A stretch of DNA of 64,000 nucleotides, taken from positions 1 through 64,000 of the forward strand of contig URKR01000012.1 in NCBI GenBank assembly GCA_900548355.1, written 5' to 3'. Below are positions 58,768 through 64,000 of the stretch, piece after piece; positions within the stretch are counted from its first letter, which is position 1, and each line of letters begins with the position of its first letter. Below the pieces are notes generated by a model. That model saw nothing but the letters and a program-made list of their open reading frames with translations. It had not been told where the DNA came from and did no database searches. Source of the stretch: an uncultured Oscillospiraceae bacterium (GTDB taxonomy: Bacteria; Bacillota; Clostridia; Oscillospirales; Ruminococcaceae). Both the position numbers and the translations under genes were made by a program.

Positions 58768-61332
58768 ATAGACCCCAAACAGCAACGGCACCTTTCCACC
58801 CAGGGGGCGAAAGCGCCGGGCCAGGGCCCGGCCGATGGTGCCCGGAACGGTAAAAAAGCAAAAAAGAAAAAGCGCCGCAGCGTCGTAGGCACCATCTTCC
58901 GGTTTATCGGTTGTATGTTCTGTGTCGGGATTATGCTGGCCAGCGTCGGCGCGGTGCTGCTTTCCATGTACGTTGTGCAGGTTACGGCTGACCCCGAAGG
59001 CCTGCTTGACCTGGAAAGCCGCCGTTCGGCCCAGTCCTCTATCATTAAAGATAATGACGGCAACGATTATGCAACCCTTTCTTCCGGCAGCAGCACTTCG
59101 TTCTGGGTATACCTGACCGATGTGCCTGAAAACCTGCAGAACGCCGTCGTCGCGATTGAGGATAAGAATTTCTATAACGAAATCGGCGTCAACTTTACGC
59201 GTACCATCGCCGCCGCGCTCAACGAAATCACCGGGCATGAACTGCTTGGCTCCCGCCAGGGCGCTTCAACGCTGGAACAGCAGCTTGTCAAAAACCTGAC
59301 CAAGGATGATAAGCAGGACTATATGCGTAAGGTGCGCGAAATTTTCCGCGCGATCGGCCTGTGCAACCGCTACAGCAAGGAAACCATTCTTGAAGCCTAC
59401 CTCAACACAGTCCCGCTGAGCGGTACCATTGTCGGCGTCGGCGCCGGCGCGGAGGAATACTTTGGCAAGGATGTCAGTGAGCTGACCCTTTCAGAGTGCG
59501 CGGTGCTCGCCTCGATCTCCCGCAGCCCGACCAACTACAACCCCTTCACAAACCCTGAAAACCTCATCACCCGCCGCAACCATGTGCTGGCAGAGATGCG
59601 CAACCAGGGCTATATCACCGAGGAAGAGTGCAACGCCGCGATGGCCGAAACCATCACCCTGGCTGAGACCAGCGATGTGAACGATACCAAAGCCTACAGC
59701 TCGAACAACTCCTATTTTACCGAGGCTGTCATCACCCAGCTGACCAAGGACCTTATGGAGGTCTATGGCTACGAGACTGTGGCCGAGGCCCAGTCCCACA
59801 TTTTCAACGACGGCCTGCGCATCTACTCAACGGTTGACCCTGAGGTGCAGACCGCGCTCGAAAACCTTATGCTCAACGAAGCAGACGAAAATGGCAATGA
59901 GCTCTTCCCGGCCCTGTGGCATGAGGAGGAAGTCCGCAGCGACATCCCGGTCGGCAGCGAGATCACCTATGATTCGAACGGCCTGCCGATGAACCCCATC
60001 GACGAGACAGCCAGTTCGATCTTCTCAACCGACGATATCCCTGTTTATACCGACAGCACCAATACCACCTTCAAGACCGGCAGCTATACCGGCGACGACG
60101 GCAACGAGTACGTCCTCTTCTATGAGGAGGTCCGCACCCAGGCGGCCGCCGCGGTCGTCAGCAGTGAGGAAGGCAGCAAGGGCGAGGTTGTCGCGATTGT
60201 CGGCGGTTTGGGCGAAAAGACGGTCGACCGCGGCACCAACCGCGCGCTTGACGCGCACCAGACCGGTTCGACGATGAAGCCGATCGCCGCCTATTGCCTG
60301 GGCATTGACGACAAGCTCATCAACTATTCGACTGCGCTCGAGGATTCCCCGCTCTACCCGGCTTCGAGCAAGAAGGTGCTGAACACCGAGCTCTGCCAGC
60401 GGCTCGGCCTTTCGACCAGCGCGAGCGACCCAGCCAACCTGGCCCGCAACGATGTCTGGCGTGATTGGCCTGTCAACTATGGCGACGCCGGCGGCGACGG
60501 TGCGCTGATGCTGATCTACGATGCGATACGGCAGTCTTACAACACGATCGCCGTCCGCGTCGGCTCGATGGTCGGCGTCGATTATATGTATGATTTTGTC
60601 ACCGATACCCTCGGCTTTGAGTATATCGAGGAGACCGACGCCGATCTCGCGCCGCTCGTCCTCGGCGCGCAGAGCCAGGGCCTGACCGTCGTCGAGCTGG
60701 CCAACGCCTATACAATGTTCACCGATGGCACCTACACCACCCCGCATTTCTACACCCGTGTGGAAGACTATCAGGGTAACGTCGTGCTTGATATGAGCGA
60801 TCTGGTCACAACCACCCAGGCGATCGACCCTGAGACCGCCGTTATCATGAACCGGCTGCTCTCGAACGTCTGGGTCAACCCCGGTACCGCCCGCAACAAG
60901 AAGCCCGAGACCGAAGGCATCGACGCAGTCGGCAAGACCGGTACAACCTCCAACTTCCAAGACTTCACCTTCGCCGGCCTGACCCCGTACTATTCGGTCG
61001 GCGTCTGGTGGGGGTACGACCAGCCGTATGATATGAGCTCGGTTAAATCGAACGTTGACGGCCAGCCGACCCAGTACCTCTTCAAGTATCTGATGGAGGA
61101 AGTCGAGGCGGGCCTGCCGGCCAAGCAGTTCTACTGGAACGACAACGTGAAGCCCTACCAGTTCAACCCGAGCACCGGCGCGATTGTGTCCTCCGGCGGG
61201 CTGACCGGCTACTACACCGACGACAACCTGCCTGATTCCACCACCAGCGCCCTGGCGAGCGATCCCTACGCCCAGGCCGCGCAGGAAGCGCAGGACCTGG
61301 CGGCGCAAAACGCTGTAGACCCCACGGCCTGA
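58768..61332 (+). CDS. Bifunctional penicillin-binding protein 1A, ATA start
   Basis: Class A PBP joining glycan polymerase and cross-linking activity, 854 aa. A basic cytoplasmic tail (KKAKKKKRR near 30-45), one membrane span, the GT51 domain (EDKNFYNEIG near 131; GASTLEQQLVKNL near 164-176), and the transpeptidase with STMK 501-504, SYN 590-592 and KTG 723-725. The first in-frame ATG (58915) would remove the tail and start inside the span. No ATG, GTG or TTG exists between the upstream stop (58750) and 58915; ATA 58768 lies at ideal distance from AAGGAGG (58753-58759). End ends in an Ala/Gln-rich tail. Confidence 0.9.
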   Translation: MDPKQQRHLSTQGAKAPGQGPADGARNGKKAKKKKRRSVVGTIFRFIGCMFCVGIMLASVGAVLLSMYVVQVTADPEGLLDLESRRSAQSSIIKDNDGNDYATLSSGSSTSFWVYLTDVPENLQNAVVAIEDKNFYNEIGVNFTRTIAAALNEITGHELLGSRQGASTLEQQLVKNLTKDDKQDYMRKVREIFRAIGLCNRYSKETILEAYLNTVPLSGTIVGVGAGAEEYFGKDVSELTLSECAVLASISRSPTNYNPFTNPENLITRRNHVLAEMRNQGYITEEECNAAMAETITLAETSDVNDTKAYSSNNSYFTEAVITQLTKDLMEVYGYETVAEAQSHIFNDGLRIYSTVDPEVQTALENLMLNEADENGNELFPALWHEEEVRSDIPVGSEITYDSNGLPMNPIDETASSIFSTDDIPVYTDSTNTTFKTGSYTGDDGNEYVLFYEEVRTQAAAAVVSSEEGSKGEVVAIVGGLGEKTVDRGTNRALDAHQTGSTMKPIAAYCLGIDDKLINYSTALEDSPLYPASSKKVLNTELCQRLGLSTSASDPANLARNDVWRDWPVNYGDAGGDGALMLIYDAIRQSYNTIAVRVGSMVGVDYMYDFVTDTLGFEYIEETDADLAPLVLGAQSQGLTVVELANAYTMFTDGTYTTPHFYTRVEDYQGNVVLDMSDLVTTTQAIDPETAVIMNRLLSNVWVNPGTARNKKPETEGIDAVGKTGTTSNFQDFTFAGLTPYYSVGVWWGYDQPYDMSSVKSNVDGQPTQYLFKYLMEEVEAGLPAKQFYWNDNVKPYQFNPSTGAIVSSGGLTGYYTDDNLPDSTTSALASDPYAQAAQEAQDLAAQNAVDPTA

Positions 61333-61347
61333 CCACAAATCACACAC

Positions 61348-61388
61348 ACTGCCCCTGGGCTGCGAACGGCCCGGGGGTAGTTTGTTTT
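61348..61388 (+). terminator. Terminator after PBP gene
   Basis: ACTGCCCCTGGGC (61348-61360) pairs with GCCCGGGGGTAGT (61369-61381), then TTGTTTTTA. Confidence 0.8.
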
Positions 61389-61485
61389 TATGCTGCGGAC
61401 GATGTGCACAGTCTGTGGTTGCAACAAAAACAATCCACGATGCACAGGGCTGCCTGTACACATTGACCAAAAAAGCCCGCGCGGC

Positions 61486-61514
61486 TTGCATCGGCCGTGG
61501 GGATATGGTATAGT
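61486..61514 (+). promoter_or_regulatory. Promoter of ACT-hom-thrB operon
   Basis: TTGCAT (61486-61491), 17 bases, TATAGT (61509-61514) with TGG upstream. The leader before the ATG is about 45 bases; no attenuator or leader peptide is visible. Confidence 0.7.
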
Positions 61515-61556
61515 TATCTCTGCCACGAGCACAACTGTTTACGGGAGGGATACACT

Positions 61557-61985
61557 ATGCCGGAGCGCCGTTTTCTTCTGGTGGATGCCGAAGTCCTGCC
61601 TGACGTTTTCGTCAAGGTGCTGGAGGCCAAGCAGCTGCTGGCGTCGGGCGCGGTCAGCAACATATCGCTGGCGGCGCGGCAGGCCGGTATCTCCCGCAGT
61701 GCGTTTTACAAGTACAAAGATTTTGTCTTTGATGCTGAAACCGGCCGCGAAACCATCACGATCATTGCTACGCTGGTTGATCGTACCGGCGCGCTGCAGG
61801 GGCTTTTGTCCGGCATCTCGTCGGCCGGGGCCTCCATCGTCACCATCACCCAGTCGCGGCCCGAAAACGGAGCCGCTCAGGTGGAGGTTACGGTGCGCAC
61901 CGGCACCATGCAGATGACGGTGGAAGAAATGCTGCTGCGCCTGTCACGCCAGCCCAACGTGGTCGAAGTGCACCGCGGCGGCTGA
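61557..61985 (+). CDS. ACT-domain protein of the PheB/UPF0735 type
   Basis: A 142-aa protein: an N-terminal helix-turn-helix-like part (about 25-60, NISLAARQAGISRSAFYKYKD) and a C-terminal ACT domain (about 65-142, ATLVDRTGALQGLLSGISSAGAS). Likely an amino-acid sensing regulator. It heads the hom-thrB group, a conserved clostridial arrangement, so threonine or homoserine control is plausible. ATG 61557 follows ACGGGAGGG. Confidence 0.82.
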   Translation: MPERRFLLVDAEVLPDVFVKVLEAKQLLASGAVSNISLAARQAGISRSAFYKYKDFVFDAETGRETITIIATLVDRTGALQGLLSGISSAGASIVTITQSRPENGAAQVEVTVRTGTMQMTVEEMLLRLSRQPNVVEVHRGG

Positions 61986-62023
61986 AACCGTCCGGCCCAA
62001 TTCAAACAGGGGGAGGAACTTCT

Positions 62024-63253
62024 ATGGCAAACATCGCGATCCTGGGCTTCGGCACCGTCGGCAGCGGCGTGCTGGAAGTCTGCCGCCGCAACGCGGCTTC
62101 TATTGCCCGCCGCGCCGGCGAACCGGTTGAAGTTAAATATATTCTGGATGTGCGGGATTTTTCCGATTCGCCGGACGCCGCCCTTTTTGTCAGGGACCTT
62201 GATGTGATCCTGGCTGACCCCAGCATCCGGGTTGTGGTGGAAACAATCGGCGGCACCAAGTTCGCTTACCCTTATGTGCGCCGGTGCCTTGAAAGCGGCC
62301 GCAGCGTCTGTACCTCCAACAAGGAGATGGTTGCCACCTACGGCGCCGAGCTGCTGGCCCTGGCCCGTGCGCACGGCGCGGCCTTCCTGTTTGAAGCCAG
62401 CGTCGGCGGCGGCACCCCGATCATCACCCCGATGCACCAGTGCCTGGCCGCCAACCACATAAGCCGAATCGAAGGCATTGTCAACGGCACCACCAACTTT
62501 ATGCTGACCAAGATGCGCCGTGAGCAGATGGAGTTTGACGCAGCGCTTAAAGTGGCCCAGCAGCTTGGCTACGCCGAGACCAAAGACCCCGGCGACGATG
62601 TGGACGGCCGCGACGCCTGCCGCAAAATCGCGATCCTCGGCTCGCTGGCCTGCGGCCACGCCCTTTACCCTGAAAACATCCCGACCCGCGGTATCCGGGA
62701 TATCACCGTTGCCGACCTGCGTGCAGCCGAACGGCTGGATTGCGCGGTCAAACTCATCGCCTGGTACTGCGAACTGCCGGAAGGCGGCGCTTCGGCCGGG
62801 GTGGAACCTATGCTTGTTCCGCTGGAAAACCAGCTTTCCCGCGTTGACGATGTGTTCAATGCGGTTTTGATGCGGGGCGATATGCTCGGCGACGTTGTCT
62901 TTTACGGCAAGGGCGCCGGCAAGCTGCCCACGGCCAGCGCTGTTGTAGCCGATGTGATCGACGCGCTCAAAGAAGGCTCAAAGGTGCACGACAGCCTGTT
63001 CTGGGTTCCGTCGGAACGCCGCCCCGGTTCGCTGCCGGACACTGCCTCCTACCGTTGGTATCTGCGGGCAGTCGGTGTCAACACCGCGGTGCTGGCCGGC
63101 CTGGCCGGCCCGGGCAGCCCTGTTGCGGAAGATGCCTGCGGCGCAGCCTACCTGCTGCACGCGGCAACCCCGGCTGAAATTGAAACCCTGCGCGCCAAAC
63201 TGGCTTTGCTTGGCGGCAGGCTGGCCCTGGCCATGAAGGTCTTGGCTGATTGA
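62024..63253 (+). CDS. hom: Homoserine dehydrogenase
   Basis: Reduces aspartate semialdehyde to homoserine for threonine and methionine. The 409-aa protein has GFGTVGSGVLE (8-18), TSNKEMVA, GTTNFMLTKM and the catalytic Lys/Asp region YAETKDPGDDVDGRD, plus a short C-terminal part without the usual ACT domain (the upstream ACT gene may supply control). ATG 62024 follows GGGGAGGAAC. Links to metH and metF by product homocysteine supply. Confidence 0.95.
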   Translation: MANIAILGFGTVGSGVLEVCRRNAASIARRAGEPVEVKYILDVRDFSDSPDAALFVRDLDVILADPSIRVVVETIGGTKFAYPYVRRCLESGRSVCTSNKEMVATYGAELLALARAHGAAFLFEASVGGGTPIITPMHQCLAANHISRIEGIVNGTTNFMLTKMRREQMEFDAALKVAQQLGYAETKDPGDDVDGRDACRKIAILGSLACGHALYPENIPTRGIRDITVADLRAAERLDCAVKLIAWYCELPEGGASAGVEPMLVPLENQLSRVDDVFNAVLMRGDMLGDVVFYGKGAGKLPTASAVVADVIDALKEGSKVHDSLFWVPSERRPGSLPDTASYRWYLRAVGVNTAVLAGLAGPGSPVAEDACGAAYLLHAATPAEIETLRAKLALLGGRLALAMKVLAD

Positions 63254-63277
63254 CAAAAGGGAGGGAATTCGCATACG

Positions 63278-64000
63278 ATGGTAACAGTCACCGTTCCGGC
63301 CACCAGCGCCAATGTCGGCGCGGGGTTTGACTCGCTCGGCCTTGCCCTTTCGATGCACAACGTCTTTACTTTTGAGGAATCCCGCCGCATCGAAATCTCC
63401 TCCCTGGATGGCACCCATATCCCCAGCGGGCCGAACAACCTTGTGTTCCGCAGCGCCCGTGCGGTGTATGACCAGCTCGGTATTCCGCTCAAAGGCCTGC
63501 GGATCACCCAGCGCAACGATATCCCGATGGCCCGGGGCCTTGGTTCGTCCTCGGCCTGCATCGTGGCCGGTCTGCTTGGTGCGAACGCGCTGCTTGGCAG
63601 CCCGCTGACCCAGCGCCAGATGCTGACCCTGGCCACCGCCATTGAAGGCCACCCCGACAACGTCGCCCCGGCCATGCTCGGCGGCTTTGTCACCAGTGTC
63701 TATGACGAGGGCCTTGTTTACACCGTCAAGAAGGACATTGACCCTGACCTGGCCTTTGCGGCTTTTGTGCCGGATTTTCGGCTGCTGACCGCCAAAGCGC
63801 GCGCGGCGCTGCCCGAGATGGTCTCCCACAAGGACGCCGTCTATAACCTGTCCCGTGCGGCGCTCGCCACTGCGGCCTTCTGCGACGGTGACTACGCGCT
63901 GCTCGGCGTCGCCACCAAGGACGCGCTGCACCAGCGTTACCGCCTGCCGCTGATCCACGGCGGAGACGAAGTGTTCGAACTTGCACAGGATCTGTGCGCG
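63278..64000 (+). CDS. thrB: Homoserine kinase, 3' end outside window
   Basis: Phosphorylates homoserine for threonine synthesis. The visible 241 residues show the GHMP start PATSANVGAGFDSLGLAL and the ATP loop PMARGLGSSSACIVAGL (about 88-104). The frame runs open to the last base; the usual protein is about 300 aa. ATG 63278 follows GGGAGGG at twelve bases, a wide spacing. Overlaps nothing; 24 bases after hom. Confidence 0.95.
   Translation, partial: MVTVTVPATSANVGAGFDSLGLALSMHNVFTFEESRRIEISSLDGTHIPSGPNNLVFRSARAVYDQLGIPLKGLRITQRNDIPMARGLGSSSACIVAGLLGANALLGSPLTQRQMLTLATAIEGHPDNVAPAMLGGFVTSVYDEGLVYTVKKDIDPDLAFAAFVPDFRLLTAKARAALPEMVSHKDAVYNLSRAALATAAFCDGDYALLGVATKDALHQRYRLPLIHGGDEVFELAQDLCA

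Noticed and set aside
58915-61332. ATG 58915 as start of the PBP gene
   Set aside because: No ribosome site; it would begin inside the membrane span and lose the basic tail. See ATA start.
60025-61491. 488-aa minus-strand frame opposite the PBP gene
   Set aside because: Antisense shadow, no ribosome site.
61390-61556. Cys-rich reading frame before the ACT gene, possible leader peptide or T-box
   Set aside because: No ribosome site at 61390, it lies upstream of the promoter at 61486, and no T-box (AGGGTGGNACCGCG) sequence is present.
1-64000. CRISPR arrays, insertion sequences, prophage or integrase genes
   Set aside because: No regular direct repeats with spacers, transposase motifs or phage structural genes were seen on either strand.

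Overview
This 64 kb window is chromosomal DNA from a G+C-rich anaerobic Firmicute, most probably a member of the Oscillospiraceae/Ruminococcaceae close to Faecalibacterium, Gemmiger or Subdoligranulum. The grounds are strong GGAGG ribosome binding sites, vegetative promoters whose -10 box is often TATACT, low-GC-Gram-positive gene orders (rpmG-secE-nusG-rplK-rplA, asp23-fakA...recG, sdaAB-sdaAA, pheB-like-hom-thrB), and a class III preQ1 riboswitch, a class best known from Faecalibacterium. I see no insertion sequence, prophage, integrase or CRISPR array. Coding density is high and both strands are used.

Left part (1-24000, almost all +): the 3' part of an FtsK/SpoIIIE translocase overlaps a secreted or membrane-anchored metallo-beta-lactamase-fold protein. 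metF, a separate methionine synthase activation protein and a metH lacking that domain follow. Next come rpmG-secE-nusG-rplK-rplA and rplJ-rplL, with two apparent L1-binding rRNA mimics and an L10 leader with attenuator. Then a lipoprotein, a CBS-domain protein (-), an Asp23/FakA pair, a DUF1835-type protein, recG, a D,D-carboxypeptidase, pncB, a small membrane protein, two tiny unrecognised ORFs and a glycosyltransferase.

Middle part (24000-46000, mostly -): cca, pckA, nitroreductase, acpS, a MazF toxin without a neighbouring antitoxin, apbE with a DUF3783-like partner, secA, a HAD-DMT pair, queT under a preQ1-III riboswitch, pdxK-like/trmL/DegV, serC-serA, an orphan BlaI-type repressor with three operator-like dyads, two tRNA-Ser genes, an iron alcohol dehydrogenase, and the two serine dehydratase subunits.

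Right part (46000-64000): an esterase, an AraC regulator that looks leaderless, a rhomboid protease, ackA divergent from tmcAL, a GltD-like Fe-S flavoprotein, a second lipoprotein, a four-gene ACP/MaoC/SDR/acyltransferase-like cassette, a bifunctional penicillin-binding protein that appears to start at ATA, and the start of a threonine operon (ACT regulator, hom, truncated thrB). Two families of dispersed palindromic intergenic repeats (at least three and two copies) lie in this half and near 12.5 kb.

Metabolically the window links one-carbon and methionine synthesis, serine synthesis and breakdown to pyruvate, acetate kinase and PEP carboxykinase, consistent with a fermentative gut-type anaerobe. 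The least explained item is the acyl-carrier-protein cassette at 55.3-57.9 kb, whose genes look designed to make and transfer a short 3-hydroxyacyl or enoyl group.
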